From Rhizobiales bacterium Ga0077525 (lineage in GTDB: Bacteria; Pseudomonadota; Alphaproteobacteria; Rhizobiales; Xanthobacteraceae), in the NCBI GenBank assembly GCA_001464835.1, contig LNDS01000020.1, positions 26,008-90,007 of the forward strand: 64,000 bases of DNA, in the 5' to 3' direction. Below, piece after piece: positions 19,865 to 28,541 of this stretch. Under the pieces are notes generated by a model, which was not told where the DNA came from, searched no databases, and saw nothing but the letters and a program-made list of their open reading frames with translations. Each line of letters begins with the position of its first letter. The stretch's first letter is position 1. Position numbers and translations under genes: made by a program.

Positions 19865-19918
19865 CTTTCCCCTCCACACGCCCACTTGTGCGTGGCGGGG
19901 AGGGGTTAGGGATGGGGG
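19865..19918. repeat. G/C-rich palindromic repeat, same family as the one in mutY
   Basis: An imperfect hairpin around CCCCTCCACACGCC and CGTGGCGGGGAGGGG, followed by TTAGGGATGGGGG. The GGGAGGGGTTAGGG core recurs, inverted, at 63905-63930. Located between the ene-reductase and the upstream SnoaL-like gene. Confidence 0.55.
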
Positions 19919-19928
19919 CAAAGAGAAG

Positions 19929-20525
19929 CTAGATTTTCTTGCCCTTCAGCCACGCTTCGCCCTGCTTGTAGAGCGCCTCGAGTGGCGGCCCATCGATACC
20001 CGGCAACTCGTCCTTGATGGTGTAGCCGATGCGGATCTGCAAATAAGCGAGGTGACGGTACCCTTCAGGGAACTGGCTCAGCAATGTCTTGTCGAGCTTG
20101 ACCTCGGCGCCGGGCTCGACCGGATCGATGCGGTCCTTCTCATAGGTGTGCCGGCGCAGCACGATGCCCCATTTGCCTTTGCGCTTTTCGAGGAAATCAT
20201 AGGCGCGGCCCCAGCAGGTGACGTCGCACAGGACGCCCTCAACCTGGGCGCGTTGCGCGATCGACAGCTTGGTTTGGGCTACGGCGCGTTTGCCCTCGAT
20301 CTCGATGGTGGTGCCGCCGAGCATGTGATTGATACGCACGCCTTTGGCGAAGCCGGCCTCGCTGACCTTGATGAAATCCTCGAACGAGCCCTGAAACCAG
20401 GTGGCCCACATTTGCCCGTCTTTGTGCCAGACGGTGCGGAAGCGGTCCCACAGTCTCGCATCGCGGAACAGCACCCAGTTTTCGATCAGCGCCCGGATTT
20501 CCGACCGGTCCTTGACGTCGCTCAT
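19929..20525 (-). CDS. SnoaL-like / NTF2-fold protein of unknown function
   Basis: 198 aa. The N-terminal ~130 residues follow the SnoaL-like pattern (EIRALIENWVLFRDARLWDRF, then GQMWATWFQGSFEDF, GTTIEIEGKRAVAQTK, DVTCWGRAYDFLEKR), an alpha+beta cone shared by polyketide cyclases, dehydratases and small dioxygenase subunits. The C-terminal ~60 residues are an extension not typical of short members. It is encoded upstream of the ene-reductase and divergent from the SDR across 64 bases, which suggests a role in the same catabolic block. Catalytic residues cannot be assigned confidently. Confidence 0.75.
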   Translation of the reverse strand: MSDVKDRSEIRALIENWVLFRDARLWDRFRTVWHKDGQMWATWFQGSFEDFIKVSEAGFAKGVRINHMLGGTTIEIEGKRAVAQTKLSIAQRAQVEGVLCDVTCWGRAYDFLEKRKGKWGIVLRRHTYEKDRIDPVEPGAEVKLDKTLLSQFPEGYRHLAYLQIRIGYTIKDELPGIDGPPLEALYKQGEAWLKGKKI

Positions 20526-20589
20526 ATCGTTCCCTCTCGGCAGGGGCCGTCTTAGCTGATATGGAATTGCCCGTCATGAGGAGAAGTGC

Positions 20590-21354
20590 ATGTCCAGACT
20601 TGCGGGAAAAACGGCCATCGTCACCGGCGGCGCCAAGGGCATCGGCCGGCATTATTCGCAGGCGCTGGCGGCGCAAGGCGCCCGCGTCATGATTTCCGAC
20701 ATTGCCGACGGCAAGGACGCTGTCGCGGCGATTTCCGCCCTGCACGGCGAAGGCTCGGTCTTAAGCTTCGTCTCGGATGTCTCGGATGAAACGTCGGTCA
20801 AGGCGCTGGTGGCCGAGACCGTCGCGCGCTTCGGCCAGATCGATATCCTGGTCAACAACGCGGCGGTCTATTCGACGCTGACGCCGCGCAATTACGATGA
20901 GTGGGATGTCGAGACCTTTGACAAGGTCATGGCGGTCAATGTGCGCGGACCTTATCTGATGGTGCGCCATGTCGCGCCGCACATGATCGCGCGCAAGACC
21001 GGCAAGATCGTCAACATCGCCTCCGGCACGCCGTATAAAGGCACGACGCGGATGCTGCCTTACGTCACCTCGAAAGGCGCGATCATAGCCCTGACGCGCA
21101 CGCTGTCGCGTGAGCTTGGCGACCATAATATCTGCGTCAATACATTGGCGCCCGGCTTCATCCTGTCCGAGACCGGCCTGGCCAACGCCACCCATGTCGA
21201 GGAAGCGCGAATCCCGGTGCGCAACTCGCGCGCCTTCAAGCGCGACGCTTATCCGGAGGATTTGCTCGGGGCGCTGGTTTTTTTGTGCTCGAGCGACAGC
21301 GATTTCGTCACCGGCCAGTCGCTGGTGGTCGACGGGGGTTCGGTGAACAACTAG
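20590..21354 (+). CDS. Short-chain dehydrogenase/reductase (SDR)
   Basis: 254 aa classical SDR. The cofactor glycine motif is GGAKGIG (residues 13-19), NNAA is at 89-92, and the catalytic set is Ser145, Tyr158 and Lys162 (YVTSK). Asp37 after the second strand favours NAD(H). The C-terminus (DFVTGQSLVVDGGS) is standard and complete. It starts 64 bases from the divergent SnoaL-like gene and is followed after 26 bases by the CocE/NonD hydrolase, with which it probably forms an operon. The alcohol or ketone substrate is not identifiable. Confidence 0.93.
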   Translation: MSRLAGKTAIVTGGAKGIGRHYSQALAAQGARVMISDIADGKDAVAAISALHGEGSVLSFVSDVSDETSVKALVAETVARFGQIDILVNNAAVYSTLTPRNYDEWDVETFDKVMAVNVRGPYLMVRHVAPHMIARKTGKIVNIASGTPYKGTTRMLPYVTSKGAIIALTRTLSRELGDHNICVNTLAPGFILSETGLANATHVEEARIPVRNSRAFKRDAYPEDLLGALVFLCSSDSDFVTGQSLVVDGGSVNN

Positions 21355-21380
21355 CGGTACGAGCCGCGCGCGGGGAAAAC

Positions 21381-23114
21381 ATGCACGCAGGCAAAGGTGG
21401 CGTCACTGTCATCGAAGACGGCCATATCCTAATCGAGAAGGACGTGCCGATACCGTTATCCGACGGCCACGTCGCCTATTGCAATGTGTTTCGTCCCAAC
21501 CGTGAAGGCGCCGTGCCGGCCATCGTCGTGTTCACGCCTTACGGCAAGGACTCCGACGTCGCCGTCGATTTCAAGCGCTACTGGGATGTCGTGCTGCGCG
21601 ATCACCCCGAAGTGGTGCGCGACGGTTCAAGCGGCAAATATCTGACGTGGGAAGTGCCGGACCCGGAGCGTTGGGTGCCAGCCGGTTATGCCGTGGTCGT
21701 GGTCGATGCGCGCGGCACCGGAAAGTCGCCCGGCTTCTACGAAATGATGTCGCCATTGCAGACGCGCGAATATTACGACGCGATTGAATGGGCTGGCACG
21801 CAAGACTGGTCGAGCGGCAAGGTCGGCCTTCTTGGCGTGTCATATCTGGCCATCAAGCAGTGGCAGGTCGCGGCGCTGCAACCGTCGCATCTCACGGCGA
21901 TGATTCCGTGGGAGGGCATGTTCGACCACTACCGCGATTTGTACCGGCACGGCGGCATCTATTCGTCGTTCTTTCTCAAGCTGTTGTGGGACAGCCAGAT
22001 CGCCACCAATCAGAACGGTAACGCCCAGACGCCGTATCGCGACCGCTTCACCGGCGCACCATCGACCGGCGCGGCGCTTGGCGCCGACGTGCTGCCGGGC
22101 AATCTCGCCAATGTTTATCAGGCCGGTTTGCAGCATCCATTCGACGACGCTTACTTCAAATTGCGTACACCGGTGGCGGAACGCATCGCTGTGCCGTTCC
22201 TGTCGGCCGCCAATTGGGGCGGACTGGGCCTCCATCTGCGCGGCAATGTCGAGGCGTTCGAGCGCGCGGCCTCGCCGCAGAAGTGGCTGGAGATGCACAC
22301 CGACACGCATTTCGCCTCGATGTATTTGCCGGACGCGGTTGCCTTGCAGATGAAATTCTTCGGTCATTTTCTGAAAGGCGAGGCGAATGGCTGGGACGAG
22401 CAGCCGCCGGTCATCCTGACCATTCGCGATCCGCGCGGCCCTTTCCGACGCGATGAAAACGAATGGCCGCTGGCGCGCACGCAATGGACAAAATATTTTC
22501 TCGATGCCGGCGCCAACGCCTTGGTGTCCGATGCGCCAAGCGCCGAAGGCAAGATCGACTATGATGCGCTCGGCGAGGGCGTGACCTTGCGCAGCGCGCC
22601 GTTCGCGCAGGACACCGAATTCACCGGCCCCGTCGCCGCCAGGCTTTATGTCGCGACCTCGGGCGCCGACATGGACCTGTTTCTGACGTTGCGGCTGTTC
22701 GATCCGGCGGGCAAGGAAGTCACTTTCGTTGGCGCCAACGATCCGATGGTGCCGGTGTCGCAAGGCTGGCTGCGTCTCTCGCACCGCAAGGTCGATCCGC
22801 AGCGCTCGACCCCGGCCAAGCCGTACCATCCGCACGACGAGCGGCTGCCGGTCGTTGCCGGCGAAGTCTACGCCGCCGATGTCGAGATCTGGCCGACGTC
22901 GGTCGTGGTGCCGAAAGGGTATGTGTTGGCGCTGACCATTGGCGGCAAGGATTTCGAGCGCAGCGAGGCGCAGGGACTGATGAAAGGTTCGGGCATTTTC
23001 CTGCACAACGATCCGGCCGACCGTCCGGCCGAGATCTTCGGCGGCATCCATACGTTTCGCAGCGGCGGCAGCTACGCGAGCTACCTGCTGATGCCGCAGA
23101 TACCGGCCCGCTAG
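21381..23114 (+). CDS. CocE/NonD family acyl esterase/peptidase-like hydrolase
   Basis: 577 aa from the ATG at 21381, preceded by GGGGA. The N-terminal ~330 residues are an X-Pro dipeptidyl-peptidase S15-like alpha/beta hydrolase domain; the nucleophile is Ser154 in GLLGVSYLAIKQW, and VVVVDARGTGKSPG is typical. In this family the elbow is usually G-x-S-Y-x-G; here the last Gly is Ala157. The C-terminal ~220 residues are the jelly-roll domain (TGPVAARLYVATSGADMDLFL). Relatives hydrolyse esters such as cocaine and glutaryl-7-ACA amides. No signal peptide, so cytoplasmic. Probably co-transcribed with the SDR. Confidence 0.9.
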   Translation: MHAGKGGVTVIEDGHILIEKDVPIPLSDGHVAYCNVFRPNREGAVPAIVVFTPYGKDSDVAVDFKRYWDVVLRDHPEVVRDGSSGKYLTWEVPDPERWVPAGYAVVVVDARGTGKSPGFYEMMSPLQTREYYDAIEWAGTQDWSSGKVGLLGVSYLAIKQWQVAALQPSHLTAMIPWEGMFDHYRDLYRHGGIYSSFFLKLLWDSQIATNQNGNAQTPYRDRFTGAPSTGAALGADVLPGNLANVYQAGLQHPFDDAYFKLRTPVAERIAVPFLSAANWGGLGLHLRGNVEAFERAASPQKWLEMHTDTHFASMYLPDAVALQMKFFGHFLKGEANGWDEQPPVILTIRDPRGPFRRDENEWPLARTQWTKYFLDAGANALVSDAPSAEGKIDYDALGEGVTLRSAPFAQDTEFTGPVAARLYVATSGADMDLFLTLRLFDPAGKEVTFVGANDPMVPVSQGWLRLSHRKVDPQRSTPAKPYHPHDERLPVVAGEVYAADVEIWPTSVVVPKGYVLALTIGGKDFERSEAQGLMKGSGIFLHNDPADRPAEIFGGIHTFRSGGSYASYLLMPQIPAR

Positions 23115-23235
23115 GCAAGCCGTTTGGCGGGACGCGGCTCGGTCAATACCAAGGCGGTTTTTAAATCGAACGCGTGTCTGTTACTGTGTCCGCGGCCTAA
23201 AGGTTGTATCTCCGCCGCAATGGGACGCTTGACCA

Positions 23236-24213
23236 ATGCGCGACACATTCGGCTCGCACGCGGAAGCCCGCATCGCGCTGGCGCGCCAGGCGCTCGCCCG
23301 CCATCCAGGCTCGGCCGATCTGTTGTTCGCGCTTGCCGCGGCTTTGGCAGAGAGCGGCGACGGCGATGAGTATGCCCGGGTGTTCCGGCAGGCCTATCTG
23401 GCCAAACCGAGGAACCAGCCGGCGATTCCCCTGCCGCTGACCCCGCCGGAAGCGGCGAAATTGCGCGCCGCGGCGCAGGCGCTGATGGCGCGCGGCGTGC
23501 TTTATTCGCCGGTGATCGCGGCCGCCGCCGCCAGCGCCGCGGCCCTCGGCGACAAGGAGGAGGCCGCGCGCATTGTCGATTACGACCGGCTTTTCCGCTG
23601 CATCCCGAACGTGATGCCGGCGGCGTTTCGCGGCGGCGATTTCTACGAAACGCTGGCGGCCGAGATCAAAACCGATCTTAGATACTACGATGTGAATTTG
23701 CAGGCGATCCGCAGGGCCTGGCGCAACGACCATATCATGCAGTCGCCGCAGCCGGCCTGCCGCGCTTTCGCCGACGAGATCGCCCGCCAGGTCGATCGTT
23801 ACATCGCGTGTCTTCCGGCCGACGACGATCACCCGTTCATCGCCGCGCGCCCGGATCAATTCCGGATCACCGCCTGGGCCGTGCTGTCGCACGGCGAAGG
23901 CCACCATGTTCCGCATATCCATCCGCGGGCCTGGATGAGCGGCGTCTATTACGTTGTTCGCCCGGACATATCGCGTGCGCCCGGCAGTTCGCATGGCTGG
24001 TTGCGCGTCGGGCCGCCCGCGGCCGGCGCCGCGGCGCTCACCATCGGGGAGGGACGTCTGGTCGAGCCCGAACCTGGCAACCTGGTTCTGATGCCGGGCT
24101 ATTTCTATCATGAGACCCAGCCGACCGGCGTCGATCAGGAGCGCATTTGCATCGCCTTTGACGTGATGCCGTTGGAACTGTCCGACGCCTTCAAAAGTGA
24201 CGGCGACTATTGA
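23236..24213 (+). CDS. Putative 2-oxoglutarate/Fe(II)-dependent oxygenase with helical-repeat N-terminus
   Basis: 325 aa. Residues about 1-115 are Ala-rich helices resembling one or two TPR-like repeats (ARQALARHPGSADLLFALAA). Residues about 210-312 match the family of putative 2OG-Fe(II) oxygenases (2OG-FeII_Oxy_5): HHVPHIHPRAWMSGVYYVV supplies His227 and His229, NLVLMPGYFYHETQPTG supplies His292, and RICIAFDVMP contributes Arg303 as the candidate 2-oxoglutarate anchor. This TPR plus oxygenase layout is known from prolyl-hydroxylase-like proteins, so the substrate may be a protein or peptide. It lies 121 bases after the CocE-like gene. Confidence 0.75.
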   Translation: MRDTFGSHAEARIALARQALARHPGSADLLFALAAALAESGDGDEYARVFRQAYLAKPRNQPAIPLPLTPPEAAKLRAAAQALMARGVLYSPVIAAAAASAAALGDKEEAARIVDYDRLFRCIPNVMPAAFRGGDFYETLAAEIKTDLRYYDVNLQAIRRAWRNDHIMQSPQPACRAFADEIARQVDRYIACLPADDDHPFIAARPDQFRITAWAVLSHGEGHHVPHIHPRAWMSGVYYVVRPDISRAPGSSHGWLRVGPPAAGAAALTIGEGRLVEPEPGNLVLMPGYFYHETQPTGVDQERICIAFDVMPLELSDAFKSDGDY

Positions 24214-24325
24214 ACGCGTCGGGGGGTGGGTAGACGGTCGGCGAATGACAGCTATTCGTTAGCGCACGGGCGGGGCATGCTGGCGCCCGTTTCGCCAGCC
24301 TTGTTTATGGGCTATAAAGTTACAA

Positions 24326-24336
24326 ATTAGACTAAT
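24326..24336. promoter_or_regulatory. Candidate operator palindrome upstream of the gentisate-dioxygenase-like gene
   Basis: ATTAG-A-CTAAT, a perfect 5-1-5 inverted repeat in an AT-rich patch 33 bases before the ATG. The size and AT content suit a MarR- or LysR-type regulator, but none is encoded next to it. Confidence 0.35.
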
Positions 24337-24368
24337 CGGTCCCAAGAAACGTTTCCAAGGAGCATGTC

Positions 24369-25439
24369 ATGGCGGTTGCAACCGCGGCTGAACAGGCCAC
24401 CCCAGGTTCCAAGCACAATATCGAAGGCTCGCGGCAGGCCTATTACGACAGAATTGCCAAATTCCACATGGCGCCGCTTTGGGAAGTGCTCAAGGGCCTC
24501 GTCACGCCCGAGCCGAAGACCAAGTATCAGGCGGCTGTGTGGAAGTTCGCCGACATCAAGCGGCTCATTCTTGAGGCCGGAGGCGTCATCAGCGCCGAGG
24601 AAGCCGAGCGCCGCGTGCTGGTGCTGGAAAATCCCGGCATGCCGGGCAAGTCGCGCATCACCAATTCGCTGTTTGCCGGCGTGCAGTTAATCCTGCCCGG
24701 CGAAGTCGCCGAAGTGCACCGCCATTCGGCTTCCGCCATCCGCTTCATGCTGGAAGGCGAGGGCGCCTACACGGCGGTCGAAGGCGAAAAATCGCAGATG
24801 CGGCACGGTGATTTCATCATCACCGCCAACTGGGCGCCGCACGATCACGGCAATCCCGGCAACCAGCCGGTGATGTGGCTCGACGTCCTCGACATGCCGA
24901 CCGTCAATCACTTCGAAGCCTCGTTCTCCGAACACTTCGACGAGAAGACGCAGAAGACCAATCACGAGGACGGCGACTCGTTCGAGCGCTATGCCACCGG
25001 CGTTCTGCCGGACGGCCTGCCGGCGACGCAGAACCGCACGCCGATCATCAACTATCCTTATTCGAAGATGCGGCCGATCCTCGAGCGCCTGAAGAAGACC
25101 GGCGACATCGACAAACGGCATGGCGCGCGCGTGCGCTACGCCAACCCGATCAATGGCGGCCCGGTGATGCCGACCATGGGCGCCTACATCGCGCTGTTCC
25201 CGAAGGGCTTCAAGGGTGAGCCGTACCGCTCGACCGACGGCATGATCTTCGCCTGCGCCGAAGGCCGCGGCAAAACCATCGTCGATGGTCAGGACCCGAT
25301 CGAGTGGGGCGTCAACGATGTCTTCGTGATCCCGCCGTGGAAGCGCTATCACCACGAGCCGGCCGAAGAGGCGGTGCTTTTCTCGATTTCGGATCGCCCG
25401 GCGCAGGAAGCGCTCGGCATCTGGCGGGAAGGCAATTAG
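24369..25439 (+). CDS. Gentisate 1,2-dioxygenase-like bicupin ring-cleavage dioxygenase
   Basis: 356 aa. Two cupin domains. The first carries the iron site: His117 and His119 (in EVHRHSASAIRFMLEGEG) and His158 (in NWAPHDHGN), matching by spacing the ligands of gentisate and salicylate dioxygenases. The second cupin (about 225-345) keeps the fold (GVNDVFVIPPWKRYHHEP) but probably does not bind metal. Such enzymes open the ring of gentisate, salicylate or hydroxynaphthoate with O2, giving maleylpyruvate-type products. No maleylpyruvate isomerase is adjacent; an FAH-family hydrolase is 8 kb upstream. It ends facing the TRAP transporter operon. Confidence 0.87.
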   Translation: MAVATAAEQATPGSKHNIEGSRQAYYDRIAKFHMAPLWEVLKGLVTPEPKTKYQAAVWKFADIKRLILEAGGVISAEEAERRVLVLENPGMPGKSRITNSLFAGVQLILPGEVAEVHRHSASAIRFMLEGEGAYTAVEGEKSQMRHGDFIITANWAPHDHGNPGNQPVMWLDVLDMPTVNHFEASFSEHFDEKTQKTNHEDGDSFERYATGVLPDGLPATQNRTPIINYPYSKMRPILERLKKTGDIDKRHGARVRYANPINGGPVMPTMGAYIALFPKGFKGEPYRSTDGMIFACAEGRGKTIVDGQDPIEWGVNDVFVIPPWKRYHHEPAEEAVLFSISDRPAQEALGIWREGN

Positions 25440-25465
25440 CCTTTACGTCGTACCGATACCGACTG

Positions 25466-27421
25466 TTACGGCCCCGCCTGTTGCGGGGCCGATTGCTTTT
25501 GCGCGCGCGCCTGCATCCAGTTGATCGTCAGTATGATTGCCGCGGCGGCCAAGCCCGCCCAGTCGATCAATTCGGCGCCGGGGAAAACGTGCGGCGGCAG
25601 CAGAATCGCCACAGCCGCTACGCCCAACCCCAGCCGCAGCGCCGGGCTCAGCAGTGCGAAAGCGAAGCCGACAATGGCCGCGGTGCCGGCAAAGATGCCG
25701 AAAATATTGCGCGAGAAATTCCACACGATCGACGGCCAGGTGTCGTTCATCAGCATCGAAGGCTCGGTGACGAACAGGAATGGAATGAAGAACGTGCTCC
25801 AGCCGACCACGACCGCGGTCCAGCCGGTGGTCCAGCCCGACACCCGCGCGATATTGGCCGCCGCGTAAGCCGCAATCGCCACCGGCGGCGTGATCATCGA
25901 CAGCATGCCGAAATACATGACGTACATATGCGCGGCCATCGGCGAGACGCCGAGCTTGATGATCGACGGCGCCAAAAGCGACGCGGTCAGCACATACACG
26001 CTCACCGTCGGCATGCCCATGCCGAGAATGATGCTGATGAGCGCGGTCAGCACCAGAAGGACGTAAAGGTTCTCGCCGCTCAAGGCGATCAGTTGCAGCG
26101 TCAGGCCGAACGAGATGCCGGAAATGCTCAGCGCGCCGACCACCATGCCGGCGGCGGCGCCGATCAGGATGATGTCGAGCGCGGCGCGGCCGGTGTCGAG
26201 CACCGCGCGCAGCATCTCGCGCGGCGAGACGCGGCTGCCGCGATAGCCGAAGATCATGCTGAGCACGATCAGCATCGCGGTCGAATAGATCGCCGCGCGC
26301 TCGATCGGGATCTGGAAGTATTCCGGCCAGATCAAAGTGGCGATCAGGAAGGCGATCGGCACCGGAAAGTGCCAGCCGGAGGCGACGACGTCGCGCAGCT
26401 TCGGCGGGTTCTCGACTTGCGCTGCGCCGATGCTGTGCCGGGCGGCTTCCAGATCGACGTGAATGAACAGAGCGGCATAATACAACAGCGCCGGGATTAC
26501 CGCGGCGATGACCACGGCGCCGTACGGCACCTGCAGGAACTCGGCCATGATGAAGGCGGCGGCGCCCATCACCGGCGGCATCAATTGCCCGCCGGTCGAG
26601 CCGACCGCTTCGATGGCCGCCGCGCGCGTCGGTGTGAAGCCGGAGCGCGACATCAAGGGAATCGTGACGACGCCGACGGCGACGACATTGCTGACCGCCG
26701 CGCCGGAGATCGTTCCGAACAAAGCCGAGCCGAACACCGCGATCTTGGCGGCGCCGCCGCGATAGCGTCCCATCGCCGACATGGCGAGATCGGCGAAATA
26801 GGCCGCGCCGCCGGTGCGCCCGAGCACCTGTCCCATTAAGGTGAAAGGCACGACGATCAGCACCGCGACCGACAAAATATTGCCGATCATGCTGTTGGTA
26901 TCGAGCCCGAGATAGACCAGCAGCCGTTCCGGCGACACTGTGCGGGTGGCGAAGTCGCCCGGCATATGCGGGCCGATGAAAACGTAAGCCGAGATGACGA
27001 GAATGATGGCGACCAGCACGCCGCCGGCGGTGCGCCGCGTCGCTTCCAGCACCAAAAGGATCAGCACGGCGCTGCCGAGAACGCCCTCGAGCGGCAGCGA
27101 GGCGATGGAAATCGTCAGCGGCTCGTAGCGCACGGCGATATAGCCGCAAATGCCGATCGCGGCCACGGCGCACGCCCAGCCGATCCATTCGCGCTTGAAT
27201 TTCGAATTGATGAACGAGATCGCCAGCGCCAGGCCGAGGCAGACCGCCAGCAATTGTTCGGTATAGAGCGACATTCCGAGCGCGCGGCGCGGCACATCGA
27301 GCACCCAGCCGACCACAGCGATCAGAAGCAGCGCCTGCAACAGGTCGGTGGCGCGGGCAATGGCAGGTGAACCGGCGGAGACGGGCTCCGCCGCTTCGGT
27401 GACTGCTTTTAGTTCGCTCAC
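25466..27421 (-). CDS. TRAP transporter, fused 4TM/12TM (DctQ-DctM) permease
   Basis: 651 aa integral membrane protein. Residues about 25-125 are the small four-helix DctQ-like part; residues about 130-630 are the DctM-like part, with GQVLGRTGGAAYFADLAMSAMGRYRGG and PVMGAAAFIMAEFLQVPYG as family signatures and GMGMPTVSVYVLTASLLAPS in the second half. Fused permeases of this kind pair with TAXI binding proteins; one precedes it, overlapping by four bases. It imports organic acids with Na+ or H+ as driving ion. It is convergent with the ring-cleavage dioxygenase, making an aromatic or carboxylate substrate plausible. Confidence 0.93.
   Translation of the reverse strand: MSELKAVTEAAEPVSAGSPAIARATDLLQALLLIAVVGWVLDVPRRALGMSLYTEQLLAVCLGLALAISFINSKFKREWIGWACAVAAIGICGYIAVRYEPLTISIASLPLEGVLGSAVLILLVLEATRRTAGGVLVAIILVISAYVFIGPHMPGDFATRTVSPERLLVYLGLDTNSMIGNILSVAVLIVVPFTLMGQVLGRTGGAAYFADLAMSAMGRYRGGAAKIAVFGSALFGTISGAAVSNVVAVGVVTIPLMSRSGFTPTRAAAIEAVGSTGGQLMPPVMGAAAFIMAEFLQVPYGAVVIAAVIPALLYYAALFIHVDLEAARHSIGAAQVENPPKLRDVVASGWHFPVPIAFLIATLIWPEYFQIPIERAAIYSTAMLIVLSMIFGYRGSRVSPREMLRAVLDTGRAALDIILIGAAAGMVVGALSISGISFGLTLQLIALSGENLYVLLVLTALISIILGMGMPTVSVYVLTASLLAPSIIKLGVSPMAAHMYVMYFGMLSMITPPVAIAAYAAANIARVSGWTTGWTAVVVGWSTFFIPFLFVTEPSMLMNDTWPSIVWNFSRNIFGIFAGTAAIVGFAFALLSPALRLGLGVAAVAILLPPHVFPGAELIDWAGLAAAAIILTINWMQARAQKQSAPQQAGP
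25469..25500 (+). terminator. Rho-independent terminator after the ring-cleavage dioxygenase gene
   Basis: Perfect 9-bp stem CGGCCCCGC/GCGGGGCCG with loop CTGTT, then ATTGCTTTT. It lies 30 bases after the dioxygenase stop and inside the last codons of the convergent TRAP gene. Confidence 0.65.
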
Positions 27422-28371
27422 TTGACCGCCAGCGCTTCGTACTTCTTGTCCTTGAAATATTTCAAGGCGCCTGGGTGATAGGGCAGGTCATAGGCCTTGT
27501 AGAGCTTGTTGGCGCTGAAGTCGCGCAAGGCCGGCTGCACCACGATCAGGTCGGGCTTGTTGGCTTCCATGGTCTCGATGATCTTGACGATCACTTCGTC
27601 CTTCACCTTGTTGTTGGTGAAGATCATGTTGTCCCAGGTGTAGACCTCCATCGGCTTTTCGACGCCGATGAAGAACGGGTTCGGCGCCGCCGGCGTCAGA
27701 TAGCCCTGCGGCACGATCTTCTGCGCCGCGGCGATGCCGCCTTGCGGAATTTCCAGCGCGCGAATGCCGCCGACGCTGGCGTCCACTTCGCGCACCTTCG
27801 GCGCGCCGAAGGCGAAGAAGAACATGTCGGCTGCGCCCGAGGCGAAATCCTCGGCGCCGCGCACGACATTCGGCACCAGCACCGGCTTGACGTCGGCTTC
27901 GGTCAGGCCGCCGGTCGCCAGCAGCGCCTTGATCATCGGGTCGATGGTGCGCATGGCGGAGAAGCCCATCACCACCCTTTTGCCCTTGAGGTCGGCGGTG
28001 GTCCTCATGGTCGAATCCTTGCGCACCCAGAAGGCGCCGCGCAGCGAATGCAGCGAGCCGATCAGCCGCAGTTCCGGGTGCTTCGCCTTGGCTTCTTCCA
28101 TTTCGAAAATATTGGCGATGCCGATATCGGCTTCGCCGCGCGCCACCAGCGGAATCAAGGTCGATTCGCCGGCGGTCGGCTGCACCAGCACGTTGAGGCC
28201 GCCCTTTTCCTTCAGCACCTTGGCGATCGCCGAGGCGGTGGTGTGGCTGAGCGTGCCGGGCGGCATGGTGGCGAGGCCGAAGGTCTGGGCGCTGGCGAGG
28301 CTGGCGCTGAGCGTCAGTCCGAAAAGCGCCGCGGCAATCGGGCGCAGGCCCTTAACGATCGAAAGTGGCAT
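27418..28371 (-). CDS. TAXI-family TRAP transporter solute-binding protein
   Basis: 317 aa. Signal peptide at residues 1-28 (core AAALFGLTLSASLASA). The mature start TFGLATMPPGTLSHTTASAIAKVLKEKG is the TAXI pattern, with GEADIGIANIFEMEEA and DLKGKRVVMGFSAMRTIDPM forming the ligand cleft. It delivers a solute to the fused permease encoded immediately after it; the four-base overlap (ATGA) implies coupled translation. TAXI ligands include glutamate and dicarboxylates, but most are unknown. The gene is divergent from an alpha/beta hydrolase gene across 170 bases. Confidence 0.93.
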   Translation of the reverse strand: MPLSIVKGLRPIAAALFGLTLSASLASAQTFGLATMPPGTLSHTTASAIAKVLKEKGGLNVLVQPTAGESTLIPLVARGEADIGIANIFEMEEAKAKHPELRLIGSLHSLRGAFWVRKDSTMRTTADLKGKRVVMGFSAMRTIDPMIKALLATGGLTEADVKPVLVPNVVRGAEDFASGAADMFFFAFGAPKVREVDASVGGIRALEIPQGGIAAAQKIVPQGYLTPAAPNPFFIGVEKPMEVYTWDNMIFTNNKVKDEVIVKIIETMEANKPDLIVVQPALRDFSANKLYKAYDLPYHPGALKYFKDKKYEALAVK

Positions 28372-28406
28372 CGGCTATTCCTCCCTATGATCGGTTGATT
28401 GATCGC

Positions 28407-28419
28407 ATTATGAGATAAT
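28407..28419. promoter_or_regulatory. Candidate operator palindrome in the TAXI-TRAP / hydrolase divergent promoter
   Basis: ATTAT-GAG-ATAAT, a perfect 5-3-5 inverted repeat 36 bases before the TAXI start codon, with GATC repeats alongside. It is the best operator-like site in the 170-base divergent region; a GntR- or MarR-type regulator would fit. Confidence 0.35.
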
Positions 28420-28541
28420 TTTCGCACAAGAGGGAAAGCAATGCGAGGCCGGGCGTTGTAAAAGACTGTATTCGGGCGGGGATGGTGCCCACCGGGCTTT
28501 TGACGCGGCACGCAAACAAGAAGCACTTTTAGGAGACGACG

